A stretch of DNA of 64,000 bases from Capra hircus (GCF_001704415.2 NC_030823.1:71176458-71240457); one strand, 5' to 3'. Shown: positions 31,571 through 42,204, numbered from the stretch's first letter. Program-made: numbers and translations. Notes: generated by a model from the letters alone, not told the origin.

Positions 31571-32790
31571 GTGGCAGAAAAGAGTTTTATCCCAAGAGTT
31601 AGAGCCTTTTATAAAATGCAAAAAGCCATGCACACATTATTACTGTAACTACAAATATTTCATAGGAAGTTAGGGAAAGTGATGGAAGAGCTAGAAATAC
31701 TTCAGCATCATTTCTGCTCTTAAAAAACGTGCAGTGTGGTTGGAAAGATAAAACACAAGAATATAACAGGGCAGAGACAACTCTCCAATCTACTCTCTCT
31801 ATTCTGTAATCAGTTGGCCCCTTCTCTGTCATAGATTCAACTGTCTTCTAAACAACAAAACACATATATACATATAATATATATATTTCTCCTATGTTTT
31901 TAATTCTCCTTTATTAAAGATGAGGATTCTGTTGTTTACAACACAGTTGATTCTGTGACAGAGAAGTTAACACAATAAAGATGAAAAAAAGACAGGACAA
32001 GTAAGATAAATGTCCAGGTGCCTGCCTGGATAGTGTCCAGGGGAGAGGATTAGAATGGTCGCTGAGTATATTGCAGATCACAGTTGAAAATGGAAAGCCA
32101 CTTGGTTCGATTGTGATGGAGCATGAGTAGGCAACATGAGCATTCCAAACTGTTTGAAGCATCTTTGGGAAAGGATTAAACACAAGAGTTCGCTGGGCTC
32201 ATGCCTGGATAAGAGGCTTTCTGCAGGTCCAGGCAGCCCTGGAGGCCAGGCCAGGAATCTAGACTGTTTGAATTCATTTTTATTTCCTGCCACGTCACAC
32301 TTCCTGCCTTCTCAGAAAGCCATCCTGCCCCTACTCACCCTGTGACTCTCCTTCAAAGTCATAAGACACCAAAAGAAACGCAGTGGGACAAGTTAGAGAA
32401 GCATAGGAAATATTGGCATGTCTCATCGCTGATTACTAGATACACTCAAAATCGGAGGCTGTCAGAGGTAGGGAATGAGATAGTGTTATCACTCAGCTGC
32501 TTCTCATCTCAAAGCCGTTTGCTGTCCTTAAAAAGATGACTTGCAAAGAAGTTGCCATGGTACCCAAGGTCACCTGGTGAATGACTTTGGCCATTTCACT
32601 CCTTTTTTTTGCACTTTTCAATCAAGAGCTCTTTCTGAGTTAGATGAGCTATGCTTTGATAACCAGGAGTTTAGCTCTGACCATGTCCCTTTGAGAACTG
32701 GTACCACCTGCCTTTTGGAAAGAAAAGAATTTGGATTATTTTCCTGCCTAATCTTAGGCAGTGATGTTTCTCAGCTGTAGCTTGGAGATG
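31571..32790. other. Non-repeat stretch, no gene seen
   Basis: An alternating AT-rich run lies at 31862-31888. No repeat family or exon was recognised. Confidence 0.4.
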
Positions 32791-32794
32791 TTGT

Positions 32795-32945
32795 CATCAC
32801 TATAGTAGCAAACAGTCACACAGCTCTTACTGTGGATCAGAGACTATCCTCAGCACTTCGCAGATGTAACTATTTCAATCCACCTTACCTTCGTGTCACA
32901 ATTGCCCTGGAAAATAAGATGATGGACCCTTATTTTAGAGTAAGA
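32795..32945 (-). repeat. MIR SINE relic
   Basis: The reversed MIR tail is visible: agctcttactgtggatcaga, ctatcctcagcacttcgcag, atgtaactatttcaatccac, then cctggaaaataagatgatgg. Confidence 0.6.
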
Positions 32946-33828
32946 CTGTAGTGAGAAATGCCTGTAGGAATAAATAGGGAGGGCCCAGCCAGAAGCTGGG
33001 GACTCTCCAATTTCCATTCCTCTCCAATCTCTCTTCCTTTACTGGCCTCACCAGGCCCAGGTCAGTTGTCTGTATCCATAAAAGAGGGTGGGGTGGGCAA
33101 AAAGACAATGGATATTCCTTAGCTATTCTTTAGCTAATGGGTAAGTCTCAAAGAAGGTGATATGGCCAAGCTACATTACAATGCACTGATGTTGACTTAA
33201 CTCTGCACTTGCAAACTTGGAAAGCTATTTGTAGAGCGCTGATAACATGCTTTTGAAGGAAGCCCCATCTTTATACAGGGGGAAGGGTCTTATCAGTTTG
33301 CTAGGAATTTTCATTTTTTTCCACGCCCTGGGAAACAAGTATTCCATCTGTTACTGAGTAAGACAGATCGATTTCTTTTCCCCAATAAGTTATGAGCTGT
33401 TTTGAAAGCAACTTATCATTAATGACAGTCAACAACAATTATTTTCAGATGATTTCCTTTAAAAAATTATACTGCGTTCAGGATTATGCCTATAGTCATG
33501 CCATTTCACTCATTCATGTTTCAGCTTTCCTTCATGATGGAGAGAAATGGGGAATTACAGCTCGCCAGCTGAGGGGGTGGGGTTGGGCGCGTGCAATGTA
33601 CAGTGAGTTTGAACATCCCTTGCTGCCTAGGGGGACACTATTGCTCAAAGTAGTTAATGTTAGATTTGAGGTATTTCCACCTGAAGTTTCCCTTTGAATT
33701 TGAAGTATGTGGGAAAGACAGGTGAGTTTTTTCTTGAGACTCTCTTAACCAAAGTTCAGACCACTAGCAGGATAAATAAGGAAATACAAAATGAAAGGAA
33801 ACCTAAAGAAGAAGCCACTTATTATGAT
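32946..33828. other. Non-repeat stretch, no gene seen
   Basis: No repeat family or coding signature was recognised. Confidence 0.4.
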
Positions 33829-33839
33829 TGATTTGATCT
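33829..33839. repeat. Target-site duplication, left copy (L1 tail)
   Basis: The 11-bp word tgatttgatct recurs exactly at 33906-33916. Confidence 0.85.
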
Positions 33840-33905
33840 TTTCTTAAATATGTTTTTGATTGGAGGATAATTGCTTTACAATATTATGTTGACTTATGCC
33901 ATACA
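33840..33905 (-). mobile_element. Very short (66 bp) L1 3' tail insertion
   Basis: The sequence gattggaggataattgcttt, acaatattatgttgacttat, gccatac is the reversed extreme 3' end of an artiodactyl L1. It follows an eroded poly-T (reversed poly-A). Exact 11-bp TSDs flank it, so it is a complete but drastically 5'-truncated insertion. Confidence 0.87.
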
Positions 33906-33916
33906 TGATTTGATCT
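33906..33916. repeat. Target-site duplication, right copy (L1 tail)
   Basis: This is an exact copy of the 11-bp word at 33829-33839. Confidence 0.85.
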
Positions 33917-34419
33917 CTTGATTTATAAATGTACCTTGTGTTCTAAATGCCATTCCCCTCTGGGAATGCTGGGGAATTTTAAAATACAGAGTGATTGGAG
34001 AGAAGTGAATACATCTCCTAACCCTTTTTTGCCCAAATCAAAGCCTAGCTTCTCAGTCTGTCTAGAATCCAACCTCAGCCCCATTATTGTTTACTTTGAG
34101 CTCTCCTTTCAATTTGGTAGCCTTTTGTTCTTACCTGGCAATACTTGGTTGGGCTTGTGAGTCCCTGGAGGGCTGGGACCACATCTGAATTGCTCTAATG
34201 ATGCCTTGAACAGGAAAACTCCCAATGAAGGCCCTTTGGCAGATTGGGATACAGATGGCTAAGGACCAGAGAAGAGCCAAAGCCCAGCCTAGCGGATTAC
34301 CTGCAAACTGTTTTTGCCCCCAGGTTAAGGGCAAAGCCATCACGATGCACGGCTGCACCTCCTGCCTAAAGGGCTGTCTATCCAAGGCGGAATTGCTCTT
34401 TTCTTGGCATTTACTCATT
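33917..34419. other. Non-repeat stretch, no gene seen
   Basis: No repeat family or coding signature was recognised. Confidence 0.4.
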
Positions 34420-34590
34420 GGGTTGCGTGGGGTCTTCATTGCGGCTCTCAGGATCTTTCACTGTGGTGCAGCTTAGCACGTGGGCTTGTTGCTTCATGAC
34501 ACATGGGGATCTTCCCTGAGCAGAGATCAAACCTGTGTCCCCTGCATTGCAAGGCAGGTTCTTATCCACTAGGCTACCAGGGAAGTCCCC
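34420..34590 (-). mobile_element. CHR-type cetartiodactyl SINE
   Basis: The body tgcgtggggtcttcattgcg, ggtgcagcttagcacgtggg, cttgttgcttcatgacacat is followed by the reversed tRNA-like head: gcagagatcaaacctgtgtc, ccctgcattgcaaggcaggt, aggctaccagggaagtcccc. CHR SINEs predate the split of ruminants and whales and are older than Bov-tA. Confidence 0.9.
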
Positions 34591-35198
34591 CAAGGCCAAG
34601 TTTTTCCATTGTAAATACATTTGCAGCTGGCTCTTCCTGCTGAACTGATCAGTATTGAATGTGGACAGCTAGATCCCTAGCTGCGTGTCTGTGAGCGTGT
34701 GTACAGGCACGCGGCGCACGCCTGCACACATACTTCAAACCGCTGGTCTGCACTATTTCTTTTCCTGTTTCAACTGCATGACATGGAATGACCGGAGAGA
34801 AATTCATCTATGATTCCCATGTGATCAAGGCAAAAAATTCACTCCAGGTTCATGTTTGGTAATTACTATATTGAAATCTATTATTTCCCTAGTAGCCTCC
34901 ATTGTTCATTATTTCATTCATCCAGTAACCTGTTCTAATACGTGACCTACTCATATAATCTAGTCACCTATTCCACCACCACTCGCTGATAATTCTTTAT
35001 GTGCCAGACACTGGGAAGAGCAGACATAGTCTCTTTGAAATGGGCTCAGGCTATGAAATTATCAATAAAAATGGCACAAACTCAATCTCAGAACACAGAG
35101 CTTATCAGAACTAGGACAAAGGTACCAGCAGTCTTCAGACCCTTAGACCTCAGTGAATTGTGGTTTGGAGAAGTTGTCTGACAACTTTAGTTCCTGAA
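34591..35198. other. Mostly non-repeat stretch
   Basis: A possible reversed L2 tail lies at 34985-35075 (tatgtgccagacactgggaa), which is weak. Otherwise nothing was recognised. Confidence 0.4.
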
Positions 35199-35199
35199 G

Positions 35200-35332
35200 A
35201 GCTTATTTTAAAATGTAGGCTCTTGTGCCCACCCCTAGAGATTAAGATTCAGTAGATATGGGGTGTTCCCCAAGAGTGTGCATTTTTAACACATTTAACG
35301 CATTTAAATCACGTACCAGCTGATTGTGATAC
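35200..35332 (+). mobile_element. MER3/MER5-type hAT relic
   Basis: The order ctcttgtgcccacccctaga, gattaagattcagtagatat, ggggtgttccccaagagtgt, gcatttttaacacatttaac, cagctgattgtgatacactt follows the MER3/MER5 arrangement of a central tract with a gattctgat-type right arm. Confidence 0.65.
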
Positions 35333-36148
35333 ACTTGGTCTCTGACCATAGAGAATATAAGTTTAGAACCTCCAAGCCTCCTTTGTTATCCTTTAGAGTG
35401 GTCTATCCACAGTTGTTTCACTTTGCTTTGTGGTTCAAATCAATCGCTTGTTTGGAGGATCATCAAATCCCTAGAGACAGGAGACAGGCTTCTGAGGGGC
35501 TTTGTTTTTAAGTGTTTTGCTGCTTCCTATCCCATAACAGCCATCTTCTGGACTATTTTGAGTACTGGAGAGAGGATGAAAATGCACCTGGCTCTTGCAG
35601 GCCAGTGAAAGCTAGACTCCAGAGAAGGCTTGTCAAGCCATTTTCAAAGAATCAGACTCTCTCATGCTTTGATTGAAATGAGTTTGTTTTGTTTGAAGTC
35701 AGGATAATCTCTGATATCCAGTGGCAGAGCATCTAGATTTTTTTTTTTTTTAGATTATCAATATCTCAGCTTGTTCTCATACCTATAGTTGCACACACCC
35801 CTTGCACCATTTCATCCTGGACAACGAAAAGTTAACTAGAGGCTTTGTTTCTGTGCCTTATGGGCTTCTTGAGTAAGGGAAGCCTCTGTGTGCATGTTGG
35901 AACTGTCACAAACTTACCATGTAGAAGATTCTATGGGAACCTGCCTTGATTTTGCCGATTAAAACTAGGGCTTCTGTATCGAAAGACACATGTCTTTTCC
36001 TCTTTGAAATACCCATCTCTATTCTGGTGGCCAGAATAGTTTCTTCTGCAGTACAGGCATCTCACAGTAGAGCATGAACAGACTTTGTGCCCTTCCTAAC
36101 CCCACACAGCATCAAGACATAAATGACCATTCCTCATCATTAGCCATG
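35333..36148. other. Non-repeat stretch, no gene seen
   Basis: There is a T14 run at 35738-35751. No repeat family or coding signature was recognised. Confidence 0.4.
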
Positions 36149-36362
36149 GTTGGCCCTGTGACACATGCTGACTAGTGGCTGGACCAGACAGAGCATGATG
36201 ACCAAGTCGTGGCCTCAGCCTCCCTGAGCTGAGGTTTTCTCACTGTGTTTATGGTGAAAAGCCTTGGGGGGTGGGGTTTCCATACCCACCTCTCTCTCTA
36301 CTGAGGGTTGGGTAGGGCTGTCTGTGTTGGAACCTGCACATTTGAATGAACAGAGGAGAGTA
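36149..36362. repeat. Local duplication, copy 1 (about 210 bp)
   Basis: This segment is repeated in direct orientation at 37196-37407. Shared words include acacatgctgactagtggct, ggcctcagcctccctgagct, tttatggtgaaaagc, ctactgagggttgggtaggg and ctgtctgtgttggaacctgc. Small indels and scattered substitutions separate the copies. It does not match any repeat family I know. Confidence 0.9.
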
Positions 36363-37039
36363 GCCTGAGCCTGCACCCCTCCCGGGCGCTGTCCGGGGTC
36401 CCTAAACATTGGGCATTTGTATCACTTGACTCAGCTTGTTTGAAGGCTCAGTGCAGTGTTTGAGTAGGAACATGTTTTGTTAAATCCATCTCCTTAATCA
36501 CCTCATCCCGCCTCTAAAGGTGCTGTCTTTCAAATGAGAGAAATGCTGGCGTGCCTGGCTTAGATAAAAGGATGCAGGCTCTGGCCACAGCAAAGTGTGC
36601 CTCGCTGTCGGCACTGGGTCTAAGGAGTTGAGCTGGCCTGCCTCTGATGATTCACCGCACGCTAGCCTGAGCCCCGTGATACTCAAGGTCCAGATGCCAA
36701 CTTGGCAGGGTGCCCTCCGTCCTCAGCGTGAATTATTACAGGCATCTCAGAAGGGCCTTTCTTGAGCTGTTACTTGTGATTAGATTCACGAATAATCAGT
36801 TTGCTTCCAAGTCTCCCCATTCTCTATCTGCTTATGGTGCAATTGCGCACGTGCCAATTGCCAAATGAGCCGTCCTTTCAGAAGTTGGTGCTTCTGCCTG
36901 TCTTGCCAGGAGCTGATGATACCAGCGTCCTCCTGTTAAGTCACCCCTATATTAGCCTGTGCTAGGGAGACTGTGCTTGTGCCTTTGAATTGTCTTAGTT
37001 CCTGTGAGTTTTTGGTCTGTTCATTTATCTTCTTTAAAA
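36363..37039. other. Non-repeat stretch between duplication copies
   Basis: No gene was seen. It includes a palindrome-rich segment at 36840-36860 (two CAATTG words around GCACGTGC) and TAATC-type words near 36780-36800, so a regulatory element is possible but unproven. Confidence 0.4.
36840..36860. promoter_or_regulatory. Candidate cis-element: CAATTG / GCACGTGC / CAATTG cluster
   Basis: Two palindromic CAATTG words (36840-36845 and 36855-36860) flank the 8-bp palindrome GCACGTGC (36847-36854), which contains the canonical CACGTG E-box used by bHLH factors. A CCAATTGCCAAA stretch follows. It lies in non-repeat DNA. Function is inferred only from word composition, and chance cannot be excluded. 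Confidence 0.3.
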
Positions 37040-37064
37040 CTTTTTTTTGAGGTGGGCTGTTTTT

Positions 37065-37195
37065 AAAGTCTTTATTGAAGTTGTTAGAATATTGTTTCTG
37101 TTTTGTTTGTTTGTTTTGGCCCCACTGCCCCAACAAGGGATCGAACTCATAGCCCCTGCTTTGGAAGGCCAAGTCCTAACCACTGGACCACCGCC
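37065..37195 (-). mobile_element. CHR-type SINE, truncated at the duplication junction
   Basis: The stretch gtctttattgaagttgttag, tttggccccactgccccaac, aagggatcgaactcatagcc, ggccaagtcctaaccactgg is the reversed CHR SINE head. It ends at accaccgcc instead of the usual ccaccagggaagtccc, exactly where copy 2 of the local duplication begins (37196). The SINE therefore lost its end at this junction. Confidence 0.82.
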
Positions 37196-37407
37196 GGTTG
37201 ACCCTGTCACACATGCTGACTAGTGGCTGGACCAGTCTGAGCGTGATGACAAAGGCATGGCCTCAGCCTCCCTGAGCTCATTCTGGTTTCTCACTGCGTT
37301 TATGGTGAAAAGCACGGGGAGGGTTTCCATATCCGCCTCTCTACTGAGGGTTGGGTAGGGCTGTCTGTGTTGGAACCTGCACACTTGAATGAATAGGGGA
37401 GAGTAAA
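37196..37407. repeat. Local duplication, copy 2 (about 210 bp)
   Basis: This is the direct-orientation partner of 36149-36362, offset by about 1,047 bp. The left boundary coincides with the broken end of the CHR SINE. Similarity fades after ggagagtaaac. Confidence 0.9.
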
Positions 37408-37542
37408 CAGAGGAGAGGAAAGTCCCTCATGCAAATTTTTAATATTTTGCTTTGTTCCTTCATTCCTTTGTCAAAAAGAAGGCACATGACGTGTCTCCCG
37501 GCTACTAAACACTTGGCATGTGAGAAGGATTAAGACGCGGTT

Positions 37543-37552
37543 CCTATCCTCT
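37543..37552. repeat. Imperfect target-site duplication, left copy
   Basis: cctatcctct pairs with cctgtcctct at 37785-37794, one mismatch in ten. Confidence 0.65.
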
Positions 37553-37784
37553 CGGACTTCCCAGGTGGTCCCAGTGGAACCCTCCTGCCAGTGTAGGAGA
37601 CAGACGAAAGAGATGCAGGTTCGATCCCTGGGTCAGGAAGATGCCCTGGAGGAAGGCATGGCAACCCACCCCAGTGTTCTCGCCTGGAGAATCCTATGGA
37701 CAGAGAGGAGCCTGGCGGGCTTCAGTCCACAGAGTCTTAGAGAGTCGGACACGACTGAAGAGACTTAGCCTGCATGTACACACC
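37553..37784 (+). mobile_element. Bov-tA SINE, old and diverged
   Basis: The head is degraded (ggacttcccaggtggtccca), then come ggttcgatccctgggtcagg, cccaccccagtgttctcgcc and gtcggacacgactgaagaga. It lies inside an L2-like relic and is flanked by imperfect 10-bp TSDs. Confidence 0.92.
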
Positions 37785-37794
37785 CCTGTCCTCT
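37785..37794. repeat. Imperfect target-site duplication, right copy
   Basis: This is the partner of 37543-37552 with one mismatch. Confidence 0.65.
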
Positions 37795-38339
37795 AGAAAC
37801 ATACAGCCTAGAGAGGCAATCAGATAACTGTAATATAATGTCACATGTACTATGGTTGCCCAGAGGTAGGGACATCTTCACAGAGAAGGTGCCATTTGTA
37901 CTGGACCTCGTAGGGTTCATAGCACCCACTGGACCGAGAGGAGTAATGAGCATTCCTAACAAAGAACACAGGCCCGGCAAGGACAGAAATGTATGAATGA
38001 ACCCACATGGTCTGGTTGGGGAAGAGTGAGTAGTGCTGTGGGACTCGACCCAGGGGACTAGGAGGGAGAAGGGGCTGAAAGACATTTTGTGAGGGGCCTT
38101 TAGGATGACTGAAAACATTTGCATGAAGCGAATGCTATCCTGACTGCCTGCAAAAGTGAGTTTCTTCAGTCGGTCGTTCAGCCCCTGATCATATTCGATG
38201 TCTTCTTGCAGATTTCCTTCATTTAGATTTCCTTTTGTTCAGGGGCCCTTCTGTGTCACCCTTCACCCCTTCCTCCCCAGCTGAGTTAAGTGGTGTACTG
38301 GTGGGTCCATCATGTAGCCACTACATTGGGTTTTACTTG

Positions 38340-38475
38340 CCTTTTTTGTATCCAACTTCCCCACTGGACTGCAAGCTTGCTCATGTTAGAGGCTGGACCT
38401 TATCGGTGTTTTTCACTCAGTATCTTGGGTCATATCTAGCATAGGAAGGCTACTCAGTAAGTGTATGGATAAATG
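38340..38475 (+). repeat. L2 LINE 3' end relic
   Basis: The blocks cccactggactgcaagcttg, ggtgtttttcactcagtatc, ctagcataggaaggctactc and agtaagtgtatggataaatg match the L2 terminal order ('cactagactgtaagct', 'tgtttgttcactgctgtatc', 'cctggcacatagtaggc', 'tcaataaatatttgttgaatg'). Confidence 0.6.
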
Positions 38476-39435
38476 TATGGAAACTAAAGGAGTGCCTTAT
38501 ACTCCCCTATAAGATGCAACCTAACATGTATTATTGAAGGGTTTAAAAATACTTAGGCAGCAAAATATATCTGTGTTGTACAGCTATGGGCTATGGCTAG
38601 TGAGAACAGAAGTTGCATGAGATGAACTGTTAGGGAGGCTTTAGGCAATTATAAGCTATAATCTAATAGGGTAAAGAGGAAAGGGTTAATTGGAGGGCAG
38701 TGACAGGCTGAAGGCTCTGATTATACAAGTCTTTATTATACAACCCAAGCTAGCTGTCTCAGCTGAAGTGGCCATGGTGGCTCTCGTCCTCAGAAAAGCA
38801 AACGTTTTTAATATGAAAAAGTATTTTCCATCATTTCCTTATGACAGGAAAAGTCACAAAGATGGAATGTTCTGTTCCACATGGCACTCGGCAGAGGATG
38901 TTTAAATCCTGATGATTTTGCCCTAGAAAATGAGTGCTGTTAACTGAGGCATTCATTGGAATTGGCAGACAGGACCCATCTGTCTGAGCAGATGAGATAT
39001 GAGCATGACGTTGGTCATGGGTACCTTTGTGAGTCAACACACTCAACTGTGAGCCCCAAAAGGCAGCTGGAGACCCTAAAGTCAAACTCCAGCTCAGCCT
39101 TCCAAAACTACGTGGCCAGAACTGGACAGTAAAATGAAACCATTGTGAATGTCTGAAAGTCCTGTTCACAAAGCCCATGCACTCTGCTGTATAGGAAAGA
39201 CTCTTAGCCCTCAACCTGTTTTGTTTTGTTTTTAATCCTATTTATAAGGAAAGTAAACATGATGTCAAATGAGATTTCCTTTGTCTGAATCCCAGGTCTC
39301 CCAATATGTCCAGTATGACAGCCATTTGATGACTTAAAAAAAAAATTTCTGGATTGTTACTTCACGGTTGGCAGTATTGCAGAGAAAAGTAAGCAAAGAC
39401 CTGGAATCAGATTCAAATCCTAATCCTACTATTTG
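38476..39435. other. Non-repeat stretch, no gene seen
   Basis: No repeat family or coding signature was recognised. Confidence 0.4.
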
Positions 39436-39437
39436 TA

Positions 39438-39515
39438 GAGTTGACCAAAATGTTCATTTGGGTTTTTTCCATAAGAGTGGGCGGAAAACCTGAACAAACT
39501 TTTTGGCCAATCCAA
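39438..39515. mobile_element. 78-bp mariner-type MITE with TA flanks
   Basis: The left arm (gttgaccaaaatgttcattt, gggttttttcc) and the right arm (ggaaaacctgaacaaacttt, ttggccaat) are imperfect inverted repeats separated by a few bases. A TA dinucleotide flanks each side (39436-39437 and 39516-39517), the target duplication of Tc1/mariner transposons. The 'ggccaaaaagttcgttcgggtttttcc' type terminus is known from ruminant mariner MITEs. It encodes nothing and must have been moved in trans. Confidence 0.85.
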
Positions 39516-39744
39516 TACTAGACCCGTGGCTGCTCATTGTAGTCATCTGGGGGAGATCCAGGAAGTAGGTGGACTTGGAGTACATCTCTCTCCATGGATA
39601 CGTCAGGAATACACCTCCAGACACAGAAGATCTTGCAGAACACAGCTGAGAGCGGGCAGGAGTTCCTGACCACCGGAACAGAATATATAGAACCACGCAA
39701 AACTTGGTAGGACAAAGGGAGGATGGAAAAAAGCGGAGAGTGAG

Positions 39745-39875
39745 TGGGACTGGAATCATCTGGGGAGCTTTAAATATACTCTGCCCCAGAGATTCTAGTT
39801 TAATTGGCTGACCATGCAGCCTGGGCACTGTGATTTGGGGCTGTAAGGGTAAGCCTTGGTTGAGAACTACCATAT
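39745..39875 (+). mobile_element. MER5A-type hAT relic
   Basis: The order gactggaatcatctggggag, ctttaaatatactctgcccc, agagattctagtttaattgg, atgcagcctgggcactgtga, ggttgagaactac follows MER5A closely, although it lacks the far left end. Confidence 0.82.
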
Positions 39876-39942
39876 TCAAAGAATCACCTTGGAAAAGTTA
39901 CCCAGCCTCTCTGGGTCTTATTTTTTCTTGCCTGTACACTGG

Positions 39943-40145
39943 GCTTCCCTGGTGGCTCAGATGGAAAAGAATCAGCCTGCAATGCAAGAGATCTGGGTTC
40001 AGTCCCTGCATTGAGAAGATCCCCTGGAGGAGAGCATGGCAACCCACTCCAGTATTCTTGCCTGGAGAATTCCAAGGACAGAGGAGCCTGGCGGGCTACA
40101 GCCCATGGGGTCGCAAAGAGTTGGACGACTGAGCGACTAAACACA
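39943..40145 (+). mobile_element. Bov-tA SINE, full length
   Basis: Head gcttccctggtggctcagat, B-box region ctgggttcagtccctgcatt, body cccactccagtattcttgcc, tail gttggacgactgagcgacta. No clear target-site duplication was identified. Confidence 0.96.
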
Positions 40146-41060
40146 GCACAAACTGGAGATTATAGTATGAAACTCATAGAATCGTGAGGCTGGAATCGGA
40201 TAAGGTCTGTTCACTGAGTGACGACTACTGACAGCTGTTACCACATTGCTAAAGATAGGATCATGGATAGCCCATGGAAGCTGGTGACCTTGCGTCTCTC
40301 TTGTGAATGACCCAGGCCACGCTCTTTCCCGGCCATGGCAGGGACCACATGAGCGGCTGTGGATGGCTTGGTGAAGCCCGTGTCTGCTGTACCGCTAGGA
40401 GTGCTCAGCTCACTGCAAGGACAGATCACAGGCCTTCCTGCCACATGAGGGTGTCCAATGACGCCCAACCAAAGGTCTTTGACTCACAGGTGTCCCTCGG
40501 TTAACCTTCTGAGGGCTGGATCTTTCCACTCAGATAGTTAGCTTGTCTTTTTTGTTCTGGAATTATTGATTTCTTATTTGTCTTTTCTTTTTAATCTTTG
40601 AGAAATCAGGACCTGAAGCCAGAAGAGCCAGGGGAGCCAGAACACCTTGCTGTTATTTTTCTCTTTGTTGCTCAACCTACTGGCTGATAGTCCCCAGACT
40701 GTCATTAAAAGGCCTGTCTTTGTTTCTGTGAGGTCATCAAGTTCCCAATCAGCTTTTCTTTAAAGGAGAGGTATGTTAAGAAAGAGTATTTTCTATGTTT
40801 CCCTGTAGAGAGCTTCTTGGGGGGACAGGATGGACCCTTCCTTCCTTCCTCTTCTCCACTTTAGAGGAGTAGCTGGACCTATAAAGGAGAACTTCTCTCC
40901 CCAGGGGCCACGGTCACTCCTAGGGCAGAGATGTTAGCACTGAGCACCATGATTGACTCTGACTGCCGTGACCCTCCTAACAAAACATTTTCCTGGTGGC
41001 TCATAGATGTGATATTTTTTACTCTATGTAACAGTTTTTTTAATGTTGGTCGTGATGGTG
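40146..41060. other. Non-repeat stretch, no gene seen
   Basis: No repeat family or coding signature was recognised. Confidence 0.4.
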
Positions 41061-41062
41061 GG

Positions 41063-41320
41063 TTTTTTTTTTTTTTTTTTTTTTTTTTACAGAGAAGTAC
41101 AAGGTTTTATATTTATTTTTAAAATTTTATTGGTGTACAGTTGATTTACAGTGTTGTGTTTCAGGTATACCAAGTGAATCAGTTAGACATGTATTGAGCT
41201 CGCCAACCCAATACATATACCTACTCTTTTTAAGGTTCTTTTCCCATATAGGTCATTACAGAATATTGAATGGAGTTCTCTGCTCTATAGTAGATATTTA
41301 TTATATGTAGCGTAGTTTTT
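41063..41320 (-). mobile_element. L1 LINE 3' UTR fragment with poly-T (reversed poly-A)
   Basis: A run of 26 T (41063-41088) is the reversed poly-A tail. It is followed by aattttattggtgtacagtt, gatttacagtgttgtgtttc, aggtataccaagtgaatcag, cttttcccatataggtcatt and gaatattgaatggagttctc, the reversed artiodactyl L1 3' UTR. The right end fades near 41320. Confidence 0.9.
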
Positions 41321-41353
41321 AGATTTTAAGTTTAAAAATGTAAGGTTATTATT

Positions 41354-41364
41354 CCCCCCCCCCC
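41354..41364. repeat. C11 homopolymer
   Basis: Eleven C followed by A and five C. It is probably length-polymorphic and error-prone in sequencing. Confidence 0.9.
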
Positions 41365-42062
41365 ACCCCCTCTAGGAAAGAAGAGGGATTAGAGAATTTT
41401 CAGAGAACATCTGATGTGGGTGGGGCCAGATGGGTTTCCTGTCTGGGTTTTCTGTCTGATCTGCCCACCTTACTTAAGTACTTTGGTTGAATGTCTTTAC
41501 TGATTAATTTTACCCTTACAGTTGAGTGCCCTTCAGAAGTCTGTTTACCTTTCCATAAATTGGTGTTGATTCTATCAGGATAAGTTGTCTCCTTGGAGGC
41601 CTTTCAGGAACAGGAAACACATTAACCCCAGTAAGGCTAGTGTGGGATTTTTCCAGGAATGCCTTGGTTCCCCTACATATGGGGTTAAAACAAGTGATCC
41701 AATTTCTGAGACACTGTCCTCCATTCATCATGTAAACTGAATCTCACTTCTACAGTCCCTCAGGCTTCAGATTCCTATATTTTACTAGACCCAGTTCTGG
41801 GGTACTTCAGATAATCATAAAGAAAGATAGTCATACATTCCACCAACTTTTATTGAGTTTATATCTGGTGTCAAGCCAAAGGATGGAAGATGAATCAGAT
41901 CCCAAGGAATTCAAGTAGCTAAGAGGAGTATTACCCCTCTCTCATAATTGTGAAGAATAAAGGCAATGAATATGGGGCAGGGGTGATGAACATATATGAA
42001 CATGTTGAACATAGAGGCAGAGGTGATGGAGTGCAGAATTCACCTGTGCTACCAACATCACC
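41365..42062. other. Non-repeat stretch, no gene seen
   Basis: No repeat family or coding signature was recognised. Confidence 0.4.
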
Positions 42063-42104
42063 TCCATGGGGTCTCAGAGTCGGACATGACTGAGCGACTG
42101 AACA
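42063..42104 (+). mobile_element. Bov-tA SINE or BovB terminal scrap
   Basis: Only the shared 3' terminus is present: ccatggggtctcagagtcgg, acatgactgagcgactgaac. Bov-tA and BovB share this end, so the parent cannot be decided from 42 bp. Confidence 0.8.
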
Positions 42105-42204
42105 CCAGGCAGCATCACCAGGCCCTCCCCTGCTACTCACTCCCCTAGGGCACAGGAAAACTGATCCCTTCTCAAGGAGCTCTGGCTTTCTTCATTGCCT
42201 AGCT

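Larger units (their letters stand above)
37500..38120 (-). repeat. L2-like relic split by a Bov-tA SINE
   Basis: Left part: gaaggattaagacgcggttc, ctatcctct. Right part: agaaacatacagcctagaga, gatcttcacagagaaggtg-like sequence, ccatttgtactggacctcgt, aggggcctttaggatgactg. This is the order of a reversed L2 3' region. The SINE at 37553-37784 interrupts it, so the L2 is older. Confidence 0.55.
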
